A stretch of DNA of 61,613 bases, taken from NCBI GenBank assembly GCA_010015745.1, contig ML978241.1:1-61613 (forward strand). The letters run 5' to 3'. Source of the DNA: Setomelanomma holmii. Its lineage: Eukaryota; Ascomycota; Dothideomycetes; Pleosporales; Phaeosphaeriaceae. The first letter of the stretch is position 1, and each line of letters opens with the position of its first letter. Below, piece by piece: positions 24,149-35,768 of this stretch. Both the position numbers and the translations under genes were made by a program. The notes beneath the pieces are model-generated. The model did no database searches, had not been told where the DNA came from, and worked only from the letters and a program-made list of their open reading frames with translations.

Positions 24149-24794
24149 ATGTCCGAGGAAGCTTGGAGGCCCATCACGCACTTCAACGTGCTAACGCCAG
24201 AACAGCTACAGGCTCACCACAAGTCAGCAAGCTGGTAGGTCAAGAATGTTTGGTAGATACCACTTGCTCTCGCTCATCACCACACTTGGAGTTTCGACAA
24301 CGTAGGCGCAGCTATACGTCCAGAGCTCATCGAGCGTTGGCTCTATACTACCAAGTTAGTGTTCTCTCTGGGACATCCACTGAGCACAGGCCGGACCAAG
24401 ATGCAGAAGTTCCTCACATAGTGGAGATCCTGATTTGTGTGAAGAAATAAGAAGGTAGTGGTCTTCCTGATGCGACTCTGACATCAATCAAGCGCACCTT
24501 GCAAATTCTGTGGCCCTTCATCGGCACTCTTCATGATCGTCTCCATGTTCGCTACGCCAAGTTTCACGACCTCTATATATCGGTGGAGAGTGCAGGTCAG
24601 AACGTCGGCGACTGTGTGGCCAAGCTTCAAGAGGTAGGCCATATTCCGAAATGACCCTGTGTGTGCAGCGAGATTGTCTAACGATATTTTCCAAGATATT
24701 CGAGCGTACCGTAGCCAACATAGCCTTGTCAGCTAGTAGCCAGCTGAATGGTGCTAGCAGACTCGAAAGTCAAGTCCAAGTACGATATGTTTGA
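24149..24794 (+). other. Possible multi-exon hypothetical gene or relic
   Basis: An ATG at 24149 starts MSEEAWRPITHFNVLTPEQL and runs to a GTAGGT donor near 24236. A coding-like exon follows (FDNVGAAIRPELIERWLYTT), ending at a TAG near 24420. Another open stretch (TSIKRTLQILWPFIGTLHD) leads to a GTAGGC donor near 24632. A possible intron with GTCTAACG and TTTCCAAG then joins IFERTVANIALSASSQ, stopping at 24792-24794. The pieces do not join into one frame. It sits inside the paralogue array but lacks the LPREIRD signature. Function is unknown. Confidence 0.25.
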
Positions 24795-25552
24795 GCACAA
24801 CTCCGAGAGAGCTCCACACGCCATCGTTGCTTGGTACAAGTCCAACAAAAATGGCTCTTCAGGCCCAGAACGCAGCGTCATAGCCCTATGAAGGCTGTTA
24901 GGATCAAAGCTAGAGGGTAAAGAATGGATAAGACTAGCGCCCACGTTGTTACCAATCGATGGCGCATACACGTTTGGATTTTTCGTCTGCGCAGTGGATC
25001 ATCATTGGTGTTTTCAAGTTCCATCAGTAGCGCTGTATGACAGCTCTGGACAACGACAACGCTAGTAATGTAGTCTATTTTCATTTTCTAGAACATAATG
25101 AATGAAGGTATGATCAGCTCTTTGGCCAGCCGGCCTACCAAGAGCCAAGGCTGTAGGCTTCAATTTGTGTCATCTTCTCGCTATCACACAACTCTTCGTT
25201 CAGGTAGCCCAATGAAATAGTTGATCTTGCTGCGAGATTCTTCATACACCTCCAAAGGGTTTGTACCGACCTTTACTTATTACAGACCCAATATGGATAT
25301 CATGGGTAAAGATCATGTACAGTTGGTGTCTAATTCGCACTTACCTTGCTTCAAATGCTCGCGTTTGCTAGCCAAGTCAATTTGAATGCGACATCCTCTC
25401 TGTTACCTGTACTCATTTTTCTATCTTACTTCCTAAGACCGGAGCACAGTCTGTCTACCTGTATGAGCCACACTGTGACAGTTCTGATCTATTGTCTTTC
25501 TACTCGAACTTTTGAGCGCAGCTCTGAGCTTAGAGATACAGCACACACGATT
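24795..25552. other. Intergenic
   Basis: No supported feature. Includes the presumed promoter of copy 3. Confidence 0.35.
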
Positions 25553-26608
25553 ATGAATGACCCGAAAGATATGGTCAGCGAGCATGACCACCTTAAAGAG
25601 CAGGCCAGGAAGTAAGCAAGCCGAAACTTCTTGTTGAACAACATTGATGTCGCCAGGATACTCGAGGATGGCTCGAAAATACAAGCCCAGGTTTCCGTGT
25701 TGAGATATGGAATGCGCAAGATTCGTTCGGAAGCATCCAAGCTCAGCCAGTCCAAGGAGAACAATCAGTCCGCCACTGCAGCCATTCTGGAGGCGTTCGC
25801 CAAGGCCGATTGCTCCAAATTCTGCGAAGACGTGTACTGTGCCTTCCCGCGAGAGATTCGTGACACCATATATGGCTGCATTTATCCTGAGGATGAGGTG
25901 TCTGTTCCGCGCCGGCGTTATCACGGTGACAGATGAGGCTGTCACGGAGTAACGTATTTCGACTCTGAGTCTGAGTCGCAATGGCGGCCTCCGTCTGAGA
26001 CTGAGACATCTGGTGCCCACCTATGGAGGCACGACTTCGTCGGCGCCCGCATGCTCGAAGAGTTGAAAGAGCATTACTACCAAGCGACTTGCTTCGATTT
26101 CGGTTCAGACTACAAGCTCATCCCCATATTCCAGTCTACAGACCAGTGGCAGCTCGGAAATGTCCCTGCGGAGTTTGTAACCACCCTGAAGGTGTCCATC
26201 GACTGTTGTAAAATCGACTTCGATGCTGCCATTGAGAAGCCGTCTCCATTTTGTGGATGTCATAGGGCCTCCAGGGGCCTCGACATGTTTTCATGCTGCG
26301 ATCCTGGCTATAACCGTACATCCAAGATGCACCGCATCAAACTTCTGGCTGACTTGCAGACACTGTTTGACTTCAAGATCGGAACTAAGATCTGCATCAA
26401 GATCAATGTCATCGAGGCATCGAATGGAAATCTAGGAGAGTTGACATATGCTCTTGACACCGTCATTCCCATCATTCTGCCGACGTTGCAACGCCTCAGC
26501 CAAGTCGGATATGTGGTTAAGGTCATTCTCGCGGAGTTGGCGCCGCCATCCCGTACACGGTCTTTCAAACTAGTGGTTGATGGTAGTACTGCTACCCTTG
26601 AGGCATGA
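25553..26608 (+). pseudogene. LPREIRDxxY-family copy 3 of 4, single in-frame TGA
   Basis: Exon 1 (25553-25611, MNDPKDMVSEHDHLKEQARK) and exon 2 (25657-26608) flank a 45-nt GTAAGC...CCAG intron and together make exactly 337 codons. The only defect is TGA at 25934-25936, about codon 113. Before it lies a helical region and CAFPREIRDTIYGCIY. After it the same frame continues through LWRHDFVGARMLEELKEHY, matching IEEFVGADFFRELVENHY of copy 4, to the natural stop. Either the gene is recently dead, or a truncated 112-residue product is made. Protein function is unknown and likely intracellular, since there is no signal peptide. Confidence 0.65.
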
Positions 26609-27290
26609 GCCTTGGAAAGCCAGAAGGTAGTCTAACTAGACCATATTGCAATGCGAAGAACGCGCTGACCAATTTAGCTGAAAGTGATGGAAGTGCAGAG
26701 ACGCGAAGAGGCCCGGACAGAGATCGAGTGGACTTCTGAGAAGGGTGTCTCCGACTTGTTCGGCGATGAAGACTTTGGAGAAGAAGGAGTGGATGGCTAA
26801 GTGCGAGTTCTGAGATGCAACTCACAGCCAATGCATGCAGGTGGTGCTTAGGCCAAGTGCAGCCCTCACCGCGAGGCGATGAGAAGAGCGCAGAGAATCG
26901 AAGTCATTCCAAATACGACATGCGCGGAGCATGGACATATACTTGATTCAAGCTTTACTGAATGGAGCAATGTGGCTTTTGCTGGCGCCATCTTGCGTCT
27001 CTCGTTAGCAATCTGCGGCTGACAAGTGCTGATGCTCGCCTGTCAGCCGAGCCAAAACCGACTTCCCCGCTTACGGAAATGATCCGCACACGGGCACGCG
27101 GTGAGCACCAAGATAAGTAAATGGAATACCTTCATGTCCAGGGATATTTGCATATCTTACTGTCTCAATGCTTCTGACTTTTGATCGTTTTTTTATGTTC
27201 GTGATTACTGGGATCGATTGTGTACATTATCAAAAAAGAAGCTTGTATCGGCTGACAGCGAGATGCTGACTCGACAATTGCTGCGCGACC
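26609..27290. other. Intergenic between copies 3 and 4
   Basis: No supported feature. Confidence 0.35.
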
Positions 27291-28181
27291 ATGCAGTCAG
27301 GTCGGTACCCTTCAGACATAGCGGAGGACAACAATTGCTAACCTGGGGGAGACAGAACCCACACAGTGCTGCGAAGACAAAAGTTTCGTATCACAGTGCT
27401 TCAGAACGAGCTGCAAACTCTCGAGCAAAGCATCACAGCTTCCACTTCAGAAGAGCACGATGCGTTCGAGTCCCTCGCCAAAGCAGAATGCATGCAGATT
27501 TGCAATCGTGTAATGACACAGCTGCCTCGAGAGATCCGGGACATGGTGTATCGGCAACTCAGCACAAGCCACGAAGAACGAATCGATCGGGAGTATTTTC
27601 GCTCGACCATGGATCCGGTGACCAAGTTACACACATATGATTGCGATCGATGGAAATTGAAGTACCATCCACAGCACTTTTGGATAGAGGAGTTTGTCGG
27701 AGCAGACTTTTTCCGCGAATTGGTGGAGAACCACTATCGCACTTCGACTTTCATCTTCGGCGATGACAATGGACTTATAGAAAGGTTCCTGCACAAGGAC
27801 CACATGAAGATGGGGTATTCCCCTGGAGAGCTGGTGTCGAAGATGGAGATCCATCTCAATGCCATCACGTTCGATCGTACATCATGCATCGAATACATGT
27901 TTGGATGTCCGACCAAGCCAGAGCGACTGTCGGCGGCGATTATAGGCATCGAGAAGTTGAGGCCAGGCGCAAGCGTTGTTGTGAACCTTTCTACCCAAGC
28001 AACCGATGAGAAACAGAAAGAAGAGCAAATCTTGACGGCATGTGTAGCGATCTGTCCGAGTTTGCGAGAAGCGCGAATGGCAGGGAAGCGAGTAAGATTG
28101 ATGATAGACAACGTCGCAGAGATCCAGCTTGACGATGATCATGGTGATTATAGACTGAGGGATATCAAAGCTTCGGGTTGA
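27291..28181 (+). CDS. LPREIRDxxY-family protein, intact copy 4 of 4
   Basis: A 10-nt first exon (27291-27300) and a 66-nt intron with GCTAACC lead to exon 2 (27367-28181), giving 274 residues starting MQSVLRRQKFRITVLQ. The start was chosen because the GTC...CACACAG intron restores phase, and the long exon itself has no in-frame ATG near its beginning. Residues 10-60 are helical and charged, followed by VMTQLPREIRDMVYRQL, the 2EXR/F-box-like signature. The rest is a conserved body including FVGADFFRELVENHYRTSTF. No signal peptide or membrane segment. This is the only undamaged member of the local array. Its molecular role is unknown. Confidence 0.7.
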
Positions 28182-28593
28182 GTTCATCTCCAAGCAAAGA
28201 CTGCGCAATAACGTCCGCAGGAATGCATTTCAGATAACAGTCGAGGTGAAAGAGCTTCAGGGCATTGAGTTTGGCAAGTTGGAAAGCACGAAAAGCCTGC
28301 GCTCGCCGCGCAATTCGACGCGAATACGGAATCCTTAGTGGGAGGCCGAAAATCGTCATCATGACCACAGCAACGAGATGGAGTGCAATACACGACGCTA
28401 ACAAATTCGAACTTGGGATGGTGGTGGATGTCTGCGAAGCAGAGTATGAGGTGTTTATTTGAAAGAGGCAAGGAGGTGGGCGCGTTTGGCTCGGGCTTGT
28501 TCGGCCCGCAACAGCAGCAGCACCTTCCCAACCTTGTGCAACTGCAATATTATAACAATATTTGTACAGATACACCACAGATATATGGCTAAT
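28182..28593. other. Convergent intergenic region
   Basis: Lies between the 3' ends of the family copy and the MFS gene. Overlapping ORFs on both strands have no domain support. Confidence 0.4.
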
Positions 28594-30421
28594 TCAAAGC
28601 CCAGTGTGCTCTTTCTTCTCCACGACATCCTCTTCTTTCTTGCTTGACACACTCCCAGTCTCCAACATGCCAGGATGTGGCTCGGTACCGTCCGCCTGCT
28701 CCCAGCCTTGCTTCGCGACGCGTCGACTACGCTTTACGACGTCACCTTCGTAAAAGAGCCAATCTACTTCTTCGAGCGTGAGGTTCGCAGTTTCGGGGTA
28801 ACAGAAATACTGGAGAATGTCAGTCGATGCCCGCAATTGGGCAGCGTGATGAGGGATACGTACCACCAGTGGTATGAACGAGTAGTTGAGGCACATGAAG
28901 ATCAAGTAGCCCTTCCATGCCAACGAACTGAGAAGGGTGGGTGTGATCATCACGACGAAGAAGTTCCAGATCCAATTTGCGCTGATGCCAACAGCAGTGC
29001 CCTTTGCACGAACATGCAAAGGCAGGATTTCCGGAACGTACACCCATGGGATGCAGTTCATCGTCATACCGAAAGATAGCATGTACTGGTGCAGTTTAGC
29101 AGGGGCCGAACTCCGTCTCGAAGATCGCTTACCGTGAAGAAGAACGCCACACTGCCGGAAGCAGTCGCTTTCGCCAGGCCGCCACCGCGAGGCGTGAAGC
29201 TCAGCAAGATGGCGATCATCATCATCGAAGCGCCACAGCCCAATGAGCCCCACATCATGGGTTTCCTGCGTCCGGTCTTGTCCAGAGTAAAGGTTGGTAG
29301 CAATGATCCGATGAAAAACATCAAGTTGATCACACCTCCAAGAAGAAGCGAAAGGTTGCGATCTAAACCAACATTCGTCTGAAGCACCGAGGTGATGTAG
29401 TATACCACCAAATTGATACCACCCATCTGCAGACACCAAGTCAGTGAATGTGCCACATTAGGTAGTACTGAAGCCACTGACCTGATTCATGAATTGAGCA
29501 CCGTAGGCGAGTAGGACACGTCTTCCGGTCTGAACTTTGTCTCTTACAAGCAATTGGCTCCACCTGTATCGGCCATGCTCTTCCTCAACTTTCAGCGCTT
29601 CAAGCACTTCGCGATTCTCCTTCGCGATCTTCGGGTCGTCCGGGGTACCATCGTATACGTCGCAAAGAATCTGAAGGGCCTCTTCGTGGCGACCGTGCTT
29701 GTACAAGTATCGTGGCGACTCGGGTAGTGCGAAGACCATGATGATAACTATCTATAGCAACTGTCAATAACATTAACAGACAACGAGGATGGAGATACAT
29801 ACGATCGCGAAGATGATCTGGCATGAGATCGGCAAGCGCCAGGCGATCGAGCCCGCGGTGAAGCTCATGCCGTAGTCGAACCAGTATGCGATTTCGATAC
29901 CGACGCCGACGAAGAGCGGCTCTGAAGCCACCAGTCGGCCACGTTTGTTTGCCTCGCAAAGCTCACTCTGGTACATCGGTACGGTTGATGTTTCAATACC
30001 AGTTCCAATGCCTGTGATGAATCGAGCGACCATTATGTGCGGCACAGAATACGCGCTGGTCTGGAGCGCCGCACCAACCTGTCTGTTGTTAGCCTCCGTC
30101 ACATTTCATCGCGCAGGTCAGACTTACAATGATCCAAACCATCGCAATCCACATTGCTAGCCTTCTCCCGGTCTTCTCGCAGAATATGAACGAAAGAATG
30201 CATCCCGTGAAGCATCCCAAGTTGTAAATCGACACAATAATCCCTTCAAGGCCGGGCGACGGATGGTCAAACGTATCTAGGAAGTCCGCATTTCCAACGA
30301 TACCGCTGAACACGCCTTGATCGTACCCGAAGAGCACAAAGGCAAGCTGACATGCGATCGTGATAGCAGCGCGAAGCTTGAAGCCCCTGCCAAACCAATT
30401 GAACTTTGGTGTCTTGATCAT
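28594..30421 (-). CDS. Sugar-porter MFS transporter
   Basis: Six exons (30421-30128, 30078-29803, 29751-29482, 29426-29133, 29085-28864, 28809-28594), all joined in phase 0 by introns of 47-55 nt, give 523 residues, typical for the family. Landmarks in order: LFGYDQGVFSGIVGN in TM1, EKTGRRLAMW, ARFITGIGTGIETSTVPMYQ, ALPESPRYLYKHGR at the start of the central loop, DKTGRRKPMMWG, IPWVYVPEILPL, and PETANLTLEEVDWLFYE after TM12. It should be a plasma-membrane proton-sugar symporter; the substrate cannot be read from sequence. A further upstream ATG at 30517 is in frame but adds a non-conserved stretch, so MIKTPKFNWFG was preferred. Confidence 0.93.
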
Positions 30422-31064
30422 GATGGCGACTCCACGCAAGACTCTGATCAGCGCGTGCGAGAAGGAAAAGAGGAGAAAGACGTTGACTTTAGTGCGCCAA
30501 ACCAGCGGTTCGTCCACTTATACTCCTCCCACACTCCCACTCCAACGCATCCCGTCCGCTAGCCAATCACATTTCCGGCGGGCGCTGCTGCTGTCCAACG
30601 ACATCATCAGCATCGGCGCGCTCAACACCGAAGGCACAACAAGCGGTGGGTAAATTTCCGATCTGGGGTAGAGCTAAGTTGCGCGAGGGAACGGAAGCCT
30701 TGCCGAGAGGTCGAAGAGGTGGAAATGCACGGCTTGGTGCGCGGAAATACCATGTTAGGACGATGGGGTTTGTGGGGAACGGATTGCGGAGATCGGATGA
30801 CGTCGGTGGTTGGGGCATGTTAGTCGGCTACTTAGGGTAGCTGGATTGGGTAATCCGAGGCACGTTGCATGGTGCACGGCGCGGATGGGAAGTCAAGAGG
30901 GTTGGAATTGCGAGAGCGTGCGAGTCGTGTGTTGCGAGGAAAGATGCAAGATTAGTGTTACATGCTAAATGGAGGATCGTTTGATGTAGATCACGAAGCC
31001 GAATGACGCCTGGTACAAGAATGTGAATACAAACTTCTGCAGCTACGCAGACAAGTCCATCCTT
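30422..31064. other. Intergenic, MFS promoter side
   Basis: Promoter region of the sugar transporter. No other feature. Confidence 0.4.
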
Positions 31065-31570
31065 TCAGTAGTCAAGGTATTTGCTTCTACCCGCCAGGTA
31101 TTCCAGGCAACCCCCAGCATCCAACGGCCACCCCGCACAAGGTGGAGTCTGGGGCATAGGACCGCACCGATCACTCTGGTTCGCTCCTCCGTCGATGCAC
31201 TTCCGGGTGCCGCATCTGCCCAGCAAATTTAATCTTACTGCCGCAGTACCAGATAGAGTTGAGGATGCAGTCTTTATTAGACCTGCATTTGTCTTTGACG
31301 GCTTGTGGGACCTCTTCTTGCATTTTGCGTTCCAGGAGCGGGCGGTAGTCGGGATCTGTATAGATGTCTCAGCTAGGTAATTTGGAGACGGGCAGGAGAA
31401 ATACCTCTCTTCAACATGTTGTAGCCGCAGTATGACAGGCCTTCCAAGGTTGTTGGCATCTTTCGGCAGCCGCGAAGCTTGCAGCTGCCTCGACAGCGAT
31501 CTACGTGAGCTTCATCCTCGATTGCCGGTACAATTGACGTCTGTCAGAGCGGTAGGATGATGGCATTGAA
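31065..31570 (-). pseudogene. Cys-rich secreted-protein (effector-like) relic
   Basis: On the minus strand one frame reads AIEDEAHVDRCRGSCKLRGC and TLEGLSYCGYNMLKR to a donor at 31404. A 49-nt intron joins it to DPDYRPL, DKCRSNKDCILNSIWYCGSK at 31355. Near a GGG run (about 31217) one extra base shifts the frame. The continuing pattern GRCGTRKCIDGGANQSDRC is typical of small secreted fungal proteins, and the stop is at 31065. The N-terminal side resembles a signal peptide (QFNAIILPL) but lacks an ATG and has TGA at 31544-31546. Three lesions make this a relic. The exact family is not identified. Confidence 0.45.
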
Positions 31571-32104
31571 TTGGACTGTGGAGCTGAGGTGTGGATGGTG
31601 ATGATGATTTCTTTGTGGGTGCCTGCCATTTTACTCATACGACGGGGGCCTGGTCAACGAGCACCGAAAGTCTAGCCCTGGATGCATCGCAGCCGCTTCA
31701 AGACCGCTTCGTGTTGGCAAAGAGCATGATATTATCCGCCGCTTTGACATGTATTAGAGGTCGGATATAATGGCACGGTAGCTCTCTTGAGCTTGCATGT
31801 ACCAGACGGACGCGACTTCGAGTTCTTTTGCGTCACTTCCACACAGGTAAAATGTGCCAACCCGGCGCGTTAGCGAGGACATTGCACATCGTTGAAGAGT
31901 GCACGGACGAACGCACAATCGATTGATATAATTGGAATTCCCAGACAACGTTTTGAGATGAAGGTTTTCGAAGAAGGATAGATAGAATGTAGTAGAGACG
32001 TGCTGTGATTGGGTGGGCCCATGACGCCATCAGGGTCCAGGGGTCGGCAGGAGCTACCCCGCCAGCGAAGAAAATGTTTATCGTAAGCTTACTATTCCAA
32101 GTGA
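31571..32104. other. Intergenic, MTAP promoter side
   Basis: No other feature seen. Confidence 0.4.
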
Positions 32105-32197
32105 ATGCTGCAACTCTTCAGAGTACGCGCAAGTGTGTTCAAACCCCGCAACTTCTCTTCAACCCTCTCGCGTTTCATCTCCATACCATATCGCAGA

Positions 32198-33186
32198 ATG
32201 GCAGGCGTTCCAAACACACACGATAGTGCGCAACCTTCACCTTCGTGCAAGCATTGCTTACCCGTTGCGCAGCACCGGTGCACATCGCCGTAATTGGCGG
32301 GACTGGCATATCGCATCTTCCAGGCTTCACCCTCGCCGCCACCCTCGACGTTGACACACCATGGGGCAAGCCGTCCTCGCCCATCAGCATCCTCCAGCAC
32401 CCGTCACAGAGCACAGGCAAGCCCGTCGCAGTTGCCTTCCTATCACGGCACGGTCTTTCTCACGAGCTTGCGCCACATGAGGTGAAGAACCGAGCCAACA
32501 TTGCTGCGCTGCGACACATTGGCGTACGCACCATCATCGCCTTCTCGGCTGTCGGCTCGCTGCAAGAAGAGATCCGACCCCGCGATTTCGTGATTCCCGA
32601 CCAGATCATCGACCGCACAAAGGGAATCAGGCCATTCACCTTCTTTGAGGGCGGCATGGTCGGCCATGTTGGCTTCGGCGACCCGTTCGATAAGCGCATA
32701 TCGGACATTGTGAAGAGATGCGGCCACAGTCTAGAGGGCGATGGAGTTACGCTGCACGATAAAGGGCTGTTGATCTGTATGGAAGGACCACAGTTCAGCA
32801 CGCGCGCCGAGTCAAACCTCTACCGAACATGGGGCGGCAGCGTCATCAACATGAGCGCGCTACCAGAGGCGAAGCTGGCCCGCGAGGCTGAGATCTCCTA
32901 CCAAATGATATGCATGGCAACAGATTACGACTGCTGGAGGGGCGGCGATGAGGAAGATGTCCACGTCGAGATGGTCATGGCACACATGAAAGCCAACGCT
33001 GAGAATGCTCGACGATTTGTCGGTGCAGTACTCAACGAGCTGACCAAGGAGGAGCACGAGCAGCACGTTTTGGCGAAGCATTTGGAAGGCCAAATGAGAT
33101 TTGCTGGTGCTATGACTAAGAAGGAAGCCAGAGAGCCAGTGGCGGAGAAGAAGCTCCAGTGGCTGTTCCCAGGATACTTCGACTAG
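32198..33186 (+). CDS. MEU1: S-methyl-5'-thioadenosine phosphorylase
   Basis: Exon 1 (32198-32225) and exon 2 (32273-33186) flank a 47-nt intron and give 313 residues. The junction rebuilds the conserved start: MAGVPNTHDTPVHIAVIGGTG. Further landmarks are AFLSRHGLSHELAPHEVKNR, the substrate loop MEGPQFSTRAESNLYR, and MATDYDCWRGGDEE. The enzyme cleaves methylthioadenosine with phosphate to adenine and methylthioribose-1-phosphate, the first step of methionine salvage, in cytosol and nucleus. An in-frame ATG at 32105 would add 31 arginine-rich residues (MLQLFRVRASVFKPRNFSST). The symbol follows the yeast orthologue. Confidence 0.93.
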
Positions 33187-33997
33187 AATGGCGTGAGTTG
33201 CGAAACTCACTGACAGCTGCTGACATTACGCGATATAGAGCGATAGACCAAGACTACAATTTCCTGCAATCAATGCATTTTCTTGCTTCTGCGCGTTACT
33301 CCATGTCTTGCGCGCCCAGATTCCCTGATGCGACAGCCGCATCTGGCAGGTCGGACACACTTTCCACGCCTTAAACTCCGACAATCGCATATTGCCATCA
33401 TCGAAAATGCGAACCGAGGATATCGATAGGTACCCGCAGCCACAGCCTTGCCTTAGAGGCCGCGGGCCGCGTAGTCGAACCCCAAGCTTTCATCTACCTT
33501 CCTATTCTGGCCTAGCACAACCCATGTACATCACTCGCGAACGTAACACCCGAACTCGCGTCTCCAGAATGTGTCACAAACTACCAGTCTGTCACTCTCC
33601 AAATTGAAAACTGTGGGGAGACTGTTGTGCAAATGGCAGGCCGCGCAGCCGTTTGAGAAGACGGGTGTGGTGCGACGCAGGCACAGTCACTTGTACTACA
33701 CCATTATATGTCATATCCATACCATACCGTCTTACGAGTTCCCATGTAAGCTTATCGCACGATCGCTAATATCTCCGGTTTCGTCTCCTGCGGACATGTG
33801 CATGGGACGGCACCGCATAGCATCCTTGTAGCAACATGGGTAGCATGCGGCAGTCGAAATCAGGCACGGCAACGAATGACGACAGACAGACCTATAAGTG
33901 CGAGCGCGTCGTGCGCGATTCAAACAGAATTGTTAAATCACGCGCGTCAAAGCTCAACTTTTATATTCGCGAAGTCGTGATTTTGTCAATTGGCACC
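33187..33997. other. Intergenic between MTAP and amidase
   Basis: No feature seen. The amidase frame is open upstream to 33836, but the signal peptide marks the likely start at 33998. Confidence 0.4.
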
Positions 33998-35768
33998 ATG
34001 GTTTCAGCGTGGCTTGTCATAAAGGCCTGTGTGGCATTCGCGCCGTTGACGACTGTGTTTGCGCAGTACCATGCGGACGTGTCGAAGTACCCGGCCTTGT
34101 TGGATGCGACTGCTAAGGAACTGACGGCTGGGCTGGAGAATGGTGATTTCACCAGTGTGGACTTGGTGCAGGTATGTTCTGCTGCGTGTAAATAAGTCTT
34201 GGTCTGGGCCAAGGCGGTACGACCACATGACAGACACATGCTAACTCATGACAGGCATACGTCGGCCGCATCCTACAAGTCAACTCGACGCTGCATATGG
34301 TCGTTGAGATCAACCCAGATGCTTGGACGATAGCGAAGGGACTGGATGACGAGAGGGCAAATGGTACATTGAGAGGGTGAGTTGGTCGATGTCTACCAAG
34401 TGCAATGCTAATATAGACAGGCCTCTCCATGGCCTACCAATCCTCATCAAGAACAACATCGCGACCGCGGATGAGATGAACAACACTGCTGGATCATGGT
34501 CGCTTTATGGTGCCAAAGTACCGCGTGACGCCACCGTAGCTGCGAAGCTTCGCAAAGCTGGAGCCATCATTCTCGGCAAGACCAACTTGTCGCAATGGGC
34601 AAACTACCGAAGCTCAAACTCTTCCAACGGCTGGTCGGCGCAAGGCGGCCAGACCTACGGCGCGTACTACCCGGGCCAAGATCCGAGCGGTAGTAGTAGT
34701 GGCAGCGGCGTGTCTTCAAGCATCGGTCTCGCAGTCGCTGCGCTCGGCACTGAAACTGACGGTTCCATCATCTCTCCAAGTGAATTGAACAACTTGGTGG
34801 GCATCAAGCCTACACGTGGTCTGACCTCGAGAGCTCTAGTCATCCCGATTTCCGAGCACCAGGATACCGTTGGCCCAATGGCACGAACAGTCAAGGATGC
34901 AGCATACGTCCTCCAAGCCATCGCCGGCCCAGATCAGTACGATAACTACACCTCCGCCATTCCCTGGGCCAACTCGACCGCTCCTAACTATGTCGCCGCA
35001 TGTCAATTCGACGCTCTTCTAGGCAAGCGCATCGGCGTCCCACGCAACGCCATCGGCACACGTACCCGCGGCTCAGCACCTATCTACGACGCCTTCGAGG
35101 CCGCCCTGACCGTCCTCCGCAACGCCGGCGCCGTCATCGTCGACAACACGAACTACACAGCGTACGCACAATACCTCAACTCGACCGCCGAAGACACCGT
35201 TCTCTCCGGCGACTTCGGGCCCAATCTCGCAGCTTATCTAGCACAACTCACTTACAACCCAAACAACGTTCACGATCTCGCCGACGTGACTAACTTCACC
35301 CAACACTTCCCAGCGGAGGAGTATCCGAGCCGTGACACAGCCATTTTCGATGAGAGTCTCGCGCTGAACTTCACCAACACCGACGCGCAATTCTGGAATG
35401 CCTACCAGGAAGATCTTTTCCTCGGCGGCGAGGGCGGTCTCCTTGGCGCGCTATCAACATACAACCTCGACGCCGTCGTCATCCCATCGAGCGTAGCCTC
35501 GGGCATCTCCGCCATCATCGGCGGTCCAGTGATTACGGTGCCTTTGGGCGCGTTCCCATCCAACACAACAGTTGTGCCTAATGCACGCGGCAATCTGAAT
35601 GCCACGGCGCCAAACATTCCTTTCGGTATTTCGTTTGCGGGAGCGCTATGGAGCGAGGAGACGTTGATTGGGTTGGCGTATGCGTTTGAGCAGAGGACGT
35701 TGGTTAGGGAGAAGGTTAAGCCGTACATTCAGCCGAGCATTGAGATTGGGGATGTGCTTGGTTACTAA
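33998..35768 (+). CDS. Secreted amidase-signature-family protein
   Basis: Three exons (33998-34171, 34255-34376, 34421-35768) with introns of 83 and 44 nt give 547 residues. The start at 33998 begins a hydrophobic signal peptide ending near TTVFAQ. The Ser-cisSer-Lys triad is visible: Lys in PILIKNNIATADEMNN, Ser in DPSGSSSGSGVSSS, and Ser in GTETDGSIISP. Many NxT/NxS sites agree with secretion. The family hydrolyses amide bonds of very varied substrates, and many fungal secreted members are uncharacterised. The C-terminus is complete (GISFAGALWSEETLIGLAYA). Confidence 0.92.

Noticed and set aside
28165..28578. 137-codon minus-strand ORF between family copy 4 and the MFS gene
   Set aside because: Overlaps the 3' end of the intact gene on the other strand and shows no domain, signal or splice support.
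33455..33490. tRNA-like B-box (TTCGACT on the minus strand)
   Set aside because: The flanking bases do not form a T-arm or acceptor stem, and no A-box lies at the proper distance.
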